Shown: in pieces, positions 17,877 through 31,366 of the stretch
Layout: every line of letters starts with the position of its first letter
How positions within the stretch are numbered: position 1 is the first letter of the stretch
Assembly: GCF_022869865.1 (NCBI RefSeq)
Contig: NZ_CP094984.1
Coordinates: forward strand, 2,480,001-2,544,000
Length of the DNA: 64,000 bases
Origin: Arthrobacter zhangbolii
GTDB taxonomy: Bacteria > Actinomycetota > Actinomycetes > Actinomycetales > Micrococcaceae
Reading direction: 5' to 3'
Position numbers and translations under genes: made by a program
The notes under the pieces: model-generated
The model's database searches: none
What the model was told of the DNA's origin: nothing
The model's input: only the letters and a program-made list of their open reading frames with translations

Positions 17877-18365
17877 TTGCAGAAGAGCAGTTCGTTATCC
17901 GAGGAACAACGCAAGGCCGCGGTAGCGTTGTTCGAGACCGGTTGGGGTCCCAACTCCGTAGCAACAAGGCTCGGGGTGCGCGTGAAAGCAATCCGCCGGC
18001 TATACGACCGGTGGAGAGTTCGCGGAGGTTCGACGCTAGTGGCCAAGCCAACCAAACGCTTGTTCTCCTTCGAGTTCAAACTCGATGCCGTGCGCCGATT
18101 TCAAGCTGGAGAGAGCAAAGTCGCCCTGGCTAAAGAGCTCCAGCTGTCCTCTCCGCAGCTGATCGAGAAGTGGGCACGTCAGTACCGGGCGGAAGGCGAA
18201 GACGGACTGCGCGCGAAGCCCAAGGGCCGCCCGAAGACAAATCCTGAGGCATCGACGCAGCCAGAGTCAGAGATACAACGATTGCGCCGCGAGAACGAGC
18301 GTCTGCGGGCAGAGGTCGCGTTCCTGGGAAAAGTGCAGGCCTTGAGGGACGAGGAACGGCCGTAA
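17877..18365 (+). CDS. IS3-family transposase OrfA (helix-turn-helix subunit)
   Basis: The TTG at 17877 lies six bases after GGGGAG and gives 162 residues. The N-terminal half has two helix-turn-helix units (AVALFETGWGPNSVATRLGV, and a second around KVALAKELQLSSPQLI). A leucine-zipper-like helix follows (IQRLRRENERLRAEVAFLGK). These bind the IS ends and mediate multimerisation. OrfA alone normally regulates transposition, while the fused OrfAB is the transposase. The frame is intact and stops at TAA 18363-18365. Confidence 0.92.
   Translation: MQKSSSLSEEQRKAAVALFETGWGPNSVATRLGVRVKAIRRLYDRWRVRGGSTLVAKPTKRLFSFEFKLDAVRRFQAGESKVALAKELQLSSPQLIEKWARQYRAEGEDGLRAKPKGRPKTNPEASTQPESEIQRLRRENERLRAEVAFLGKVQALRDEERP
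18326..18332 (+). other. Programmed -1 frameshift heptamer GGGAAAA
   Basis: The heptamer is in the X-XXY-YYZ register relative to orfA (G GGA AAA). Slippage by one base moves reading into the orfB frame, which is open from here to 19216, producing OrfAB. Many IS3 elements use A-rich heptamers for this; GGGAAAA is a permitted variant. I did not identify the stimulatory structure downstream. Confidence 0.7.
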
Positions 18366-18409
18366 AGGTCCGCGCTGTCATCGCTCTCAAGGCCGAACAC
18401 CGGCTGGAC

Positions 18410-19216
18410 GTGCTCCTGGACGTCGCGGGCCTGGCCCGTTCGACGTTTTTCTATCATCAGGCCCGCTTCCAGCGCCCAGACCCGCAAGCTGAGATTAAGG
18501 CTGCCGTGAGGGAGATCTTCGAGAAGAACCACGGCCGGTACGGGCACCGCCGCATTCATACTGAGCTGCTCAAGCACGGGTGGACGGTGGCGAAAAAGAC
18601 CGTGTTGAAGCTGATGCGTTCGCTGCGGCTGGTCTGCAAAGTACGGCGAAGGAAGCGTTACGTCTCCTACCGCGGTGAACAGGGCGTGGTGGCACCGAAT
18701 CTGCTGAACCGGGAGTTCGAAGCTGCTGCACCGAACCAGAAGTGGGTGACCGACGTGACCGAGTTCAGCGTCGGTGACCGCAAGCTCTACCTCTCCCCGG
18801 TGATGGACCTCTTCAACCGGCAGATCATCTCGTACTCGATCGGGTTATCCCCGAATCTGGAGCTCACTAACTCCTCGCTGCGTGAAGCCCTCACCGGTCT
18901 CGAGCCCGGGGCGCAGCCGCTCGTGCATTCGGATCAGGGATTCCAGTATCAGCACGTCTCGTGGCGGACGCTGCTGAAGAACGCCGGAGCGGTCCAATCG
19001 ATGTCCCGCAAGGGCAACTGCTACGACAACGCGGTGATGGAGAACTTCTTCGGACACCTCAAGGAGGAACTCTTCCACCGGGTCCGGTTCCTGAACACCG
19101 ATGCCCTGAGGGCCCAGCTGGATGAGTACATCCGCTGGTACAACACTGAACGTATCTCGACAAAGCTCGAGGGCCTGAGCCCGGTGCAATACCGTGCTCA
19201 GGCCCTCGCGGCCTAG
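18410..19216 (+). CDS. IS3-family transposase OrfB (DDE integrase domain)
   Basis: Translated on its own from GTG 18410, this gives 268 residues; in the -1 fusion the orfB frame begins at about 18332. It has the IS3 HTH_21 region (FEKNHGRYGHRRIH) and the retroviral-type integrase core. The catalytic triad is visible as Asp in WVTDVTEF, Asp in VHSDQGFQY and Glu in NAVMENFFGHLKEE. The C-terminal RWYNTERIS is typical. No internal stop or deletion is seen. Confidence 0.93.
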   Translation: MLLDVAGLARSTFFYHQARFQRPDPQAEIKAAVREIFEKNHGRYGHRRIHTELLKHGWTVAKKTVLKLMRSLRLVCKVRRRKRYVSYRGEQGVVAPNLLNREFEAAAPNQKWVTDVTEFSVGDRKLYLSPVMDLFNRQIISYSIGLSPNLELTNSSLREALTGLEPGAQPLVHSDQGFQYQHVSWRTLLKNAGAVQSMSRKGNCYDNAVMENFFGHLKEELFHRVRFLNTDALRAQLDEYIRWYNTERISTKLEGLSPVQYRAQALAA

Positions 19217-19230
19217 ACTTTTATTTGGCC

Positions 19231-19255
19231 AGTCCAACTTTCGGGGACCAGTTCA
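19231..19255 (-). repeat. IS right terminal inverted repeat
   Basis: This is the inverted copy of 17819-17843 with one mismatch, ending immediately before the right AAG target duplication at 19256-19258. Confidence 0.93.
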
Positions 19256-19257
19256 AA

Positions 19258-19273
19258 GCGGCGGGTCCTTCTT
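19258..19273. terminator. Right arm of the split terminator
   Basis: GCGGCGGGTCCTTCTT is the exact complement of 17798-17813. It lies 61 bases past the stop of the minus-strand ABC ATPase gene (19335), so the exporter operon has probably lost its native terminator. Its first base is shared with the AAG target duplication. Confidence 0.8.
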
Positions 19274-19334
19274 CTTATGTTGTACCTCCGCGGCTCACCG
19301 GCGGAGGTGCAGGAGGTTCCCCGGTGCGCGCCTG

Positions 19335-20063
19335 TCAGTTGCCGCGCATGCGGTCAACGACGTCGCGCACCGGGCCGTCCATGACCACTTCGCCGTGTTC
19401 CAGGAGCACGCCCCGCTCACAGATGCGGGAGACCAGATCAAGATCGTGGCTGACGACCACCAGTGTCTTCCCTTCCCCCGCGAGCTCCTTGATTCTATCG
19501 ATGCACTTGCGTTGGAACGGCTCATCGCCGACGGCGAGGATCTCGTCCACCAGGAAGACTTCGGGATCGGTGTGCACGGCGACGGAGAAGGCAAGCCGCA
19601 GGTACATGCCCGAGGAATAGAATTTCACTTCGGTGTCGATAAACTGGCCGATTTCGGAGAACTCGACGATCGAGTCGAACTTCGCGTTGATTTCCTCCTC
19701 GGTCATACCGAGGATCGCCCCGTTCAGATAGACGTTGTCCCGACCGCTGAGATCATGGTGGAAACCGGCGCCTACTTCAATCAGCCCGGCAACCCGTCCA
19801 CGGGTTCCCACAGTACCGCTGTCCGGACGCATGACACCTGAAATGTGCTTTAGCAGCGTGGATTTTCCTGAACCGTTCAGACCAAGCAATGCAACGGTCT
19901 CGCCTTGTTCAACGTTCAGCGAAACACCTTTGAGAGCATGGAACTTCTCGGACAGGTCGCCCTTGCGCCCCTTGACGAGCCAGACAAATGCTTCTTTCAT
20001 GGAACGGGTGTGCCGTAGAACGAACTGCTTGTTGATGTTATGGATTTCAATGGCACTTGCCAC
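19335..20063 (-). CDS. ABC exporter ATP-binding subunit (Wzt-type polysaccharide export)
   Basis: This 242-residue ATPase has Walker A GLNGSGKST (residues 61-69, Lys67), the signature YSSGMYLRLAF near 150 and Walker B EVFLVDEILAVGDE near 170. The insertion KGRKGDLSEKFHALKGVSL before Walker A and the GLIEVGAGFHHDLSGRDN segment are typical of teichoic-acid and O-antigen/galactan exporters. It lacks the C-terminal polymer-binding domain found in some Wzt proteins. It is encoded three bases after the permease. The neighbouring galactofuranosyltransferase suggests galactan as substrate, by analogy with mycobacterial Wzm/Wzt. Confidence 0.92.
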   Translation of the reverse strand: MASAIEIHNINKQFVLRHTRSMKEAFVWLVKGRKGDLSEKFHALKGVSLNVEQGETVALLGLNGSGKSTLLKHISGVMRPDSGTVGTRGRVAGLIEVGAGFHHDLSGRDNVYLNGAILGMTEEEINAKFDSIVEFSEIGQFIDTEVKFYSSGMYLRLAFSVAVHTDPEVFLVDEILAVGDEPFQRKCIDRIKELAGEGKTLVVVSHDLDLVSRICERGVLLEHGEVVMDGPVRDVVDRMRGN

Positions 20064-20066
20064 GGT

Positions 20067-20942
20067 TCACAGCTCCTGCGCGAAACGGCCCTCAAGGCGA
20101 CGGAAGACGAGCTGACCAATCAGCAGTACTGCTGCGGAAATGGCCAGCGCAACGGGGATCCAGACGGACAGCAGATGCGGGGGGATGGACTGGGAGCCGT
20201 CGGTGGTGGGAAGCCAGAATGCGTAGTGGAACGTCTCGACGCCCACTGTGATCGGATTCAGCTGGTAAAAGTTGAAAAACGTCTCTCCCAGCTTGGACTG
20301 CACCATGGTCCAGGAATAGAGCACGGGCGAAGCCCAGGTTGCGACCATCAACAGCATGTCCACCAGGTTCTCCGCATCACGGAAGTAAACGTTGATGGCG
20401 CCGAACAGCAGGCCGAGCCCTGTGGCCAGCATGGCCACGACCAGGAAGCCGGCGGCTGCCGCTGCAAGCTGCAGCAGGGACGGCCGCCAGCCGCTGAAGA
20501 GGCAAGCCCCGATCAGGATGACCATCTGCGGCACGAAATGCACGCCGGAGACCCACACCGAGGCAACCGGGAACAGCTGCCGGGGCAGGTAGATCTTTTT
20601 GATCAACCCGCCGTTGCCCACAATCGACCGCGACGCGTTACCCAGGGCTTCCGTGAAGAAGTTGATCAGCACGATCCCGGAGAACAGATAAATCGCATAG
20701 TTCGGCAGGCCCCCCCGGTTGCCCGCACTCTCTTCAAGTCCCAGGAACACACCCAGGGCAACGTAGAAGACCAGAAACTGGATGCCCGGTTTGACGTAGG
20801 ACCAGAGCAGGCCGAGAATCGATCCCCGGTAGCGGACCTTGAGCTCCTTGGAAACAAGGAGCTTCAGGAGGAACCGGTGCCGCAGTACGTCCTTGAGGCT
20901 GCCGGGCTGGCCCGGTACCGTGAGTTCTTCCTGCATACGCAT
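20067..20942 (-). CDS. ABC exporter permease (Wzm/TagG type)
   Basis: This 291-residue permease of the ABC-2 family has about six membrane segments. It opens LKDVLRHRFLLKLLVSKELKVRYRG, the cytoplasmic gate helix typical of TagG/Wzm/RfbA proteins. I take the ATG at 20942, although an ATG two codons later (20936) has better spacing from GGGA. Longer in-frame extensions overlap the GlfT2-like gene and are not protein-like. It forms the membrane channel of the exporter with the 19335-20063 ATPase and lies 22 bases after the galactosyltransferase gene. Confidence 0.9.
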   Translation of the reverse strand: MRMQEELTVPGQPGSLKDVLRHRFLLKLLVSKELKVRYRGSILGLLWSYVKPGIQFLVFYVALGVFLGLEESAGNRGGLPNYAIYLFSGIVLINFFTEALGNASRSIVGNGGLIKKIYLPRQLFPVASVWVSGVHFVPQMVILIGACLFSGWRPSLLQLAAAAAGFLVVAMLATGLGLLFGAINVYFRDAENLVDMLLMVATWASPVLYSWTMVQSKLGETFFNFYQLNPITVGVETFHYAFWLPTTDGSQSIPPHLLSVWIPVALAISAAVLLIGQLVFRRLEGRFAQEL

Positions 20943-20964
20943 TCCCGCCTGCGAGTGGACTGTC

Positions 20965-26283
<5,319 letters not shown>

Positions 26284-26510
26284 GCATGCCTTTCTAAAGC
26301 GATATTTCCATATGCAGTCTACTGCGGACGACTTGACCTTCCCTCCACACCCAACGGGCCCTCCCCTGCTTATCCACGGCTGCACACAGCAAACGTGACC
26401 AGAACTACGGTCTGCCTAGGCTATTCCTCACATGTCCACCTTCCGGCTGCGGCACACCGGGGGAATCAGCTGAGGCAGGTAAAAGTCGGGATACAACCCT
26501 TGGAGGGATA

Positions 26511-29500
26511 TTGCAGCTCCATGTGACGCTGGCGAATGCGCCGGGTAGCCAAACAGGCTTCCGACCGGACCGATCCGGTCTCTGTGAAGTGGTCATTCAG
26601 GCTGCTGCGGGAACCACTGGCCCCGGTATTGCCTCGCTGCTCACTGAGCGTTTCGGTGAAGCGGCTCTTTCCATCCATGGGCGTGCCCTCCAGGAGCTCA
26701 CGCCCGGACAGCAGCCATTCGTCAACGGCGCGGTGATCGTTCGTTCTGCCTGTCCCCTGTCCCCCGCGCACGGGGCTTCCCGGGTTGTCCCCGGCCTGCC
26801 GGTGGCGCAGCTGCTGCTTGTGGTCTGCAGCGGGCCCGACGCCGGCAACATCATTGCGCTGCGGCGGGGCGCCTACACCGTCGGCCGCACACAGCCCCCG
26901 GTGTTCGGCACGGCTCTGCGGGCAGGGCACCGGATAGGAATCGCGGATCCGGCCCTCTCACGCAACCATGCACAGCTGGTTGTGGCGACCGATTCGGTCA
27001 GCATCCGTGATCTCGGCTCCGCCAACGGGACGTGGGTTGACGGCGGAAGAGTCCGGAAGGCGATCCTGCACACCGGGTCGACCCTGCGGATCGGATACAG
27101 TACCTGCCGGTTGGTCCTGGCCGGCGCACCGATCCCGGAGCACCATGACTCCGGCCCTCAGCCGGAAGACCCGTTCAGCCCGCTGACGGTAAAGCTCCAG
27201 GAGCAGGGCCAGAAAACCGGTCTGCTCCTGTTAGGCGCCCTGCTGCCGCTTGTCCTGGGGGTGGTCCTGGCAGTGGCGACCGGCATGTGGATGTTCCTCG
27301 CATTCAGTGCCCTGTCCGCAGTCACTGCACTGGTTGCAGCCGTTTCCGGCAGCCGACGGCGCCGTGAACAGGCTGCAACGGTTGCCGCGGCCGCCCGCGA
27401 GGACGCCCAACGCCGACGCCGGGCTGCCCCCGATCCGGGCACCACCGTGGTGCGGACCATGGTCGGGGCTGAGGCGTTGTCGCACAGTACCGGCCGGGAC
27501 CGCCCGCTGCAGGCGCCGATGAAACCGCACGGCACAGGTTCCAGCTCTGATCCCTCCTCCGTTCCGGTGCGGATCGGAGCAGCGGACCAGGCAGCCAACC
27601 TGGAGGTTCACCCGGTACGTCCGGGTTTCGCGCCACCGCAGCTGCAGGACGCGCCTGTTGTCCTGCAGCTGGGACGGGTCCGGGAGGTTTCGCTGCACGG
27701 ACCAGAGGCCGGAGCGCTGTACCGGACCATCCTCCTCCAGGCCTCCGCCGCCGCAGGTGCGCGTTCAGAGGCACTGATCCTTTGTGCAGGGACTGCTGAT
27801 GAGCTTGAGACCGATGGGAGGTTCCTGCCCGGCGTCACCCTCGCCGCGCTGCCCGAGGCATCCCGCTCGTCGCTGGCCGAGGCCGGTTCCCGCCTGCGGA
27901 AGCTGCTTCCCCCCTATCCCCGGGACCGGTCCACGGTCCTGGTCCTGGGAGTCTGCGGGGCATGGGCCGGGCTTGCCGGGGAGCTGCGCGATGAACTGCC
28001 GGATGATTGGCGAACCGGAAGCACCGTCATCCGCCTCGGGGGCCCGCCTGCTGCTGTACATGTGTCGCTGGTCGCGGCCAGGGGAATCCTTACCCAGGGC
28101 TCAGACACGCTTGAATTCCTCCCCGATCTTCTCCGTGCACCGGTTTTCAGCAGGCTCAGCCGTGCCCTGGGCGGGAGCGCGCCCTGCTCCGATCCCTCGC
28201 CGGAGGTACTTCCGCGGCGTCTGGCCTTCGATGCGTTTTTCGCTTCGGACCCCGGCGTCCTCCTGCGGAACTGGCAGGAAAGAGGCCCTGATACGGCCGC
28301 ACGGGACGTGCAGGACGGCGGGGCGGTCGTCGGGCTGTCTGCCACGGGTCCGGTAACCCTGGATCTGGACCGCGACGGCCCCCATTTCCTTGTTGCCGGA
28401 ACCACGGGGGCGGGCAAGTCCGAGTTCCTGCGTGCCTTCATCACCGGGCTGGCGTCCATCCATCCACCGACTGCCTTCACCGTCCTCCTGATTGACTTTA
28501 AGGGCGGCTCCGGGCTCGGACCGCTGGCCGCCCTGCCCCATTCGGTCGGCATCCTTACCGATTTCTCTGCGGAGAACGTGTCCCGGGCCCTTATCTCGCT
28601 GCGGGCGGAGGTCCGGCGACGTGAGGTACTGCTGGCCGACGCGGGGGCGGACAACCTCGGCGCCTACAACTCCGGCCGGCCACCGCTGGAGCATCTTCCA
28701 CGACTGCTGGTGGCGGTAGATGAATTCCGCATGCTGGCTGACGCGGTACCCGCTGCGCTGCCGGAGCTTCTGCGGATCGCAGCTGTGGGACGGTCGCTGG
28801 GTCTGCACCTGCTGCTGGCCACCCAGCGCCCGCAGGGCAGCATTACCACCGACATCCGCGCAAACATTGCCACAAGCGTTGCCCTGCGCGTTCAGTCTGC
28901 CCCGGACTCCCGCGACGTCATCAATGCCGACTCGGCTGCCGACATACCGGCAGATCTGCCCGGACGCGCCTACGCGGGCATCAGCGGCCGTCCGGCCCTT
29001 TTGTTCCAGAGCCTGTCCACCGGCATGCGAAGCATAAACAGCCACTGCACGGTCCTGGAACTGGGCGAATACCTCACTGCGGGTCCGGCTCCGGACACCC
29101 AGGTGTCGACGGCCGCCGACACCGGAACGCTGTCCGGCATCTGCTCCGCCATCAATGAAGCAGCGGCCGCGGGAAATTACCCTGTTCCGTTCCGTCCCGT
29201 GCTGCAGCCACTGCCCACGGTCCTGACGGCATCATTGCTCGCTTCCGCGGCACACCTGCGCCCGGAGCCGGGGAAACTGGTCCTGGGGATCATGGACGAA
29301 CCGAATCTGCAGCGCCAGCGGGCACTGGCCTGGCACCCCCGGCGGGACTCGCACATCGCCGTATTCGGCAGTTCCCGCGCCGGGACCTCCGACTGCCTTG
29401 CCCTGCTCGCCGGCAGACACCTGGAGGTCCTTCCAGCCAGGCATCTTTACGTGCTGGATTCCGATGGCAGCCTCTCATGGCTGGACGGCGCTGACCAGAC

Positions 29501-30611
29501 GGGAGCCTACGTCGGAGCGCAGGATCCCAAGCGGGCCGCACGTGTACTGGCCTACCTTGCCTCCGAGCTCCTGCGCCGCATGGCGCCGGCAGCTGGCGGG
29601 CCCAGCGGAACGGTGCCACCCGGCATCACCGTCATGGTTACCGGCTGGTCCCGGTGGTGTACGGCCTTCCGTTCCGGTCGCGGACTCACCGGCGAAGAAG
29701 ACCTGACCGATCTCATCCGCGACGGGGAACGCGCAGACATCTGTGTGGTTATCACCGGCGATAGAGAAGTACTCAGCTCTCGGTCTTTTCCGCTGATCCC
29801 CAACCGCCTGTACTTTCCGGCAGACGCCAGCGCCGAGACACTGTTGCTCTGGCCGCGGCTTCCACCCATGGACCGGGTCCCGGGGCGTGCCCTCGTACAG
29901 GGAAGGATCGGAACCGACGAGGGATTGTCTGCCCAGCTCCAGGTGCCGGAGGCGGCCCAGAAAACGGCGCCTCCCTTACCTGCGGCGGCCGCCCGGCCGC
30001 ACCGGATCCAAAGCCTCCCGGGTGTCGTCAGCCCGGATTCCCTCGGACCGGCCGTATCCGCAGATTATGTACCGGTGGGTGTCAGCGGCGATGAGTTGGA
30101 GACGGCAACGGTTCGGATACCGCCGGCGAGCCTGTTCCTCGTCCTGGGTCCCAGGGGATCCGGAAGAACATCATTCCTGCATCAGGTCAAACGTGCCGCG
30201 CACACCTCGCTGGACAGTCGACTGGTCACCGGGCCGGCTGACCTGTTGCCCGTAATCGACGCCCTGGACAGGACGAACGAACCTCCGGAAAGCATGCTGG
30301 TCCTGGTGGACAACGCGGATTCACTGCCTCCGCCCGCGCACCAGCAGTTGGCCGTACTCCAGGCCAAAGGCGTACGGCTTGTCCTTGCCGCCCTTCCGGG
30401 GCCGCAGCTGACGGTCCGGCTCCCCCTGGCGGTGCAGGTCCGCTCGGCACCCCGGGGTGTGCTCCTCGCCCCCGCGGGGCCTGCAGACGGAGAGATCCTG
30501 GGCGTGCGGGTTGACCCGGCAACCCGGCATCCGGCGGGCCGCTGTTACCTTGTCGAGGGGCCGGTGGTCCGGGAAGCACAGGCAGCCGCGGCTACGGAGC
30601 CTTCCGGCTAG
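26511..30611 (+). CDS. FHA-domain FtsK/SpoIIIE ATPase, EccC-like (type VII secretion)
   Basis: TTG at 26511 with GGAGGG upstream gives 1366 residues. An FHA domain lies at about 120-200 (YTVGRT, SRNHAQLVV, DLGSANGTWVDGG), followed by two close membrane helices (about 240-285). The first FtsK/SpoIIIE ATPase has Walker A GTTGAGKS (630-637, Lys636) and Walker B LLVAVDE (Asp737-Glu738), with ATQRP after it. A second P-loop is degenerate (GSSRAGTS, 953-960) and a third has Arg for Lys (GPRGSGRT, 1213-1220). This is the EccC/YukB plan with an FHA head. No EsxA/EsxB-like, EccB, EccD, EccE or mycosin gene is in the window. Confidence 0.9.
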   Translation: MQLHVTLANAPGSQTGFRPDRSGLCEVVIQAAAGTTGPGIASLLTERFGEAALSIHGRALQELTPGQQPFVNGAVIVRSACPLSPAHGASRVVPGLPVAQLLLVVCSGPDAGNIIALRRGAYTVGRTQPPVFGTALRAGHRIGIADPALSRNHAQLVVATDSVSIRDLGSANGTWVDGGRVRKAILHTGSTLRIGYSTCRLVLAGAPIPEHHDSGPQPEDPFSPLTVKLQEQGQKTGLLLLGALLPLVLGVVLAVATGMWMFLAFSALSAVTALVAAVSGSRRRREQAATVAAAAREDAQRRRRAAPDPGTTVVRTMVGAEALSHSTGRDRPLQAPMKPHGTGSSSDPSSVPVRIGAADQAANLEVHPVRPGFAPPQLQDAPVVLQLGRVREVSLHGPEAGALYRTILLQASAAAGARSEALILCAGTADELETDGRFLPGVTLAALPEASRSSLAEAGSRLRKLLPPYPRDRSTVLVLGVCGAWAGLAGELRDELPDDWRTGSTVIRLGGPPAAVHVSLVAARGILTQGSDTLEFLPDLLRAPVFSRLSRALGGSAPCSDPSPEVLPRRLAFDAFFASDPGVLLRNWQERGPDTAARDVQDGGAVVGLSATGPVTLDLDRDGPHFLVAGTTGAGKSEFLRAFITGLASIHPPTAFTVLLIDFKGGSGLGPLAALPHSVGILTDFSAENVSRALISLRAEVRRREVLLADAGADNLGAYNSGRPPLEHLPRLLVAVDEFRMLADAVPAALPELLRIAAVGRSLGLHLLLATQRPQGSITTDIRANIATSVALRVQSAPDSRDVINADSAADIPADLPGRAYAGISGRPALLFQSLSTGMRSINSHCTVLELGEYLTAGPAPDTQVSTAADTGTLSGICSAINEAAAAGNYPVPFRPVLQPLPTVLTASLLASAAHLRPEPGKLVLGIMDEPNLQRQRALAWHPRRDSHIAVFGSSRAGTSDCLALLAGRHLEVLPARHLYVLDSDGSLSWLDGADQTGAYVGAQDPKRAARVLAYLASELLRRMAPAAGGPSGTVPPGITVMVTGWSRWCTAFRSGRGLTGEEDLTDLIRDGERADICVVITGDREVLSSRSFPLIPNRLYFPADASAETLLLWPRLPPMDRVPGRALVQGRIGTDEGLSAQLQVPEAAQKTAPPLPAAAARPHRIQSLPGVVSPDSLGPAVSADYVPVGVSGDELETATVRIPPASLFLVLGPRGSGRTSFLHQVKRAAHTSLDSRLVTGPADLLPVIDALDRTNEPPESMLVLVDNADSLPPPAHQQLAVLQAKGVRLVLAALPGPQLTVRLPLAVQVRSAPRGVLLAPAGPADGEILGVRVDPATRHPAGRCYLVEGPVVREAQAAAATEPSG

Positions 30612-31036
30612 AAGGCCTTGGTGTCATTCCCATCGGTCAGCCGCTTGGTATGTTCCAGAACCGGTTTGGTAAACAGCAGCAGCAGCACCGCGGCTGCGGG
30701 CAGGAGCAGACCCAGGCCCGCCAGCACCAGGCCGGCCTGCAGTGTCGGCACGGCGATGATCACAACAAAGAGCTGCCACACCATGGCGGCGGAGCGGGTC
30801 CATCGATAGCCGCGGAAGAAGAAGTGGCCGACAGCGAGCAGCCAGACTGCCAGCGCCACAGCGAAGACGAGGGTAAAAACGGCTCCACCGAGTGAGAGCG
30901 GGGTAGAGACGGCCAGCTGGTATCCGTACCACCCGGCGAAGGCGAGGAGGCACAGCGCCTCAAGTACCAGTACGGCAGCTATGACGAGTACTGCCGGGGG
31001 CCGCTTTGCCTGTGGTGCATTCTTAGGTCTTGACAC
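30608..31036 (-). CDS. Small four-helix membrane protein of unknown function
   Basis: This 142-residue protein has four hydrophobic segments at about residues 15-38, 48-68, 82-100 and 104-122, and a charged C-terminal tail. I do not recognise a named domain. The GTG at 31036 is the best start. It converges on the FtsK-like gene so closely that the two stop codons share the four bases CTAG at 30608-30611. Its promoter would lie in the region shared with whiB1. Confidence 0.75.
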   Translation of the reverse strand: MSRPKNAPQAKRPPAVLVIAAVLVLEALCLLAFAGWYGYQLAVSTPLSLGGAVFTLVFAVALAVWLLAVGHFFFRGYRWTRSAAMVWQLFVVIIAVPTLQAGLVLAGLGLLLPAAAVLLLLFTKPVLEHTKRLTDGNDTKAF

Positions 31037-31222
31037 ATTGGCACACTACCGGACATAGTCTGATTGCGGCCATGCCGGGGGCGGCCGCAGCGGAGTCATC
31101 GGGGACCGGTGGACGTTCGGACGCATGGTCAGGCACACGCGGACAATGCCGAAAAACGTACTGCACCGGCGCCTCACGGGACGGCTCCCGCCTGACAAAT
31201 GACTGGGATGGCACACAAGACC

Positions 31223-31238
31223 TGTGATGCATCCCTCA
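31223..31238. promoter_or_regulatory. Weak CRP-like site upstream of the whiB1 promoter
   Basis: TGTGA-N6-CCTCA matches 8 of 10 bases of TGTGA-N6-TCACA. The left half is perfect, the right half weak. Confidence 0.3.
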
Positions 31239-31274
31239 GCCCTGAGGCCATATTTTCCGGTTGTTACCCCTTGT

Positions 31275-31304
31275 TTGCGTTCGGCTGACGTGCCACGCTA
31301 GATA
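31275..31304 (+). promoter_or_regulatory. Candidate whiB1 promoter
   Basis: TTGCGT (31275-31280) and TAGATA (31299-31304) are separated by 18 bases and fit actinobacterial sigma-70-type elements. The start point would be near 31311, giving a leader of about 95 bases. Confidence 0.45.
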
Positions 31305-31314
31305 CAGGGAGATC

Positions 31315-31334
31315 AGGGGCCGAAACCGGCCCCT
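31315..31334 (+). other. GC-rich hairpin in the whiB1 leader
   Basis: GGGGCCG-AAAC-CGGCCCC with an outer A-T pair forms an 8-bp stem followed by TTTAGTTTG. It resembles a weak terminator or attenuator just after the predicted start point. A role in whiB1 control is possible but unproved. Confidence 0.45.
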
Positions 31335-31350
31335 TTAGTTTGTAGTTGCT

Positions 31351-31366
31351 CGTGAATGTTTTCACA
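31351..31366. promoter_or_regulatory. CRP/FNR-like palindrome in the whiB1 leader
   Basis: CGTGA-N6-TCACA matches 9 of 10 positions of the CRP consensus TGTGA-N6-TCACA. Mycobacterial whiB1 is known to be controlled by a CRP-family protein, which supports a functional site. Its place downstream of the predicted start would favour repression, unless the real promoter is elsewhere. Confidence 0.5.

Larger units (their letters stand above)
17819..19255 (+). mobile_element. IS3-family insertion sequence, IS150-like, apparently intact
   Basis: The element is 1437 bp with 25-bp terminal inverted repeats (17819-17843 and 19231-19255) that differ at one position. It is flanked by a 3-base direct repeat AAG (17816-17818 and 19256-19258), consistent with target duplication. 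Inside are orfA and orfB in the -1 arrangement typical of the IS3 family, with a slippery heptamer near the end of orfA. Both frames are open and the DDE residues are present, so it may be active. Length and the long, HTH-rich OrfA point to the IS150 group. Confidence 0.93.

Noticed and set aside
17876-19216. Transposase genes as a frameshifted pseudogene
   Set aside because: The -1 shift between orfA and orfB is the normal programmed arrangement of IS3 elements, and the catalytic residues and both terminal repeats are intact.
26394-26422. GTGACC and TAGGCT as a promoter of the FtsK-like gene
   Set aside because: Both hexamers are weak matches, and the 16-base spacing alone is not enough to call it.
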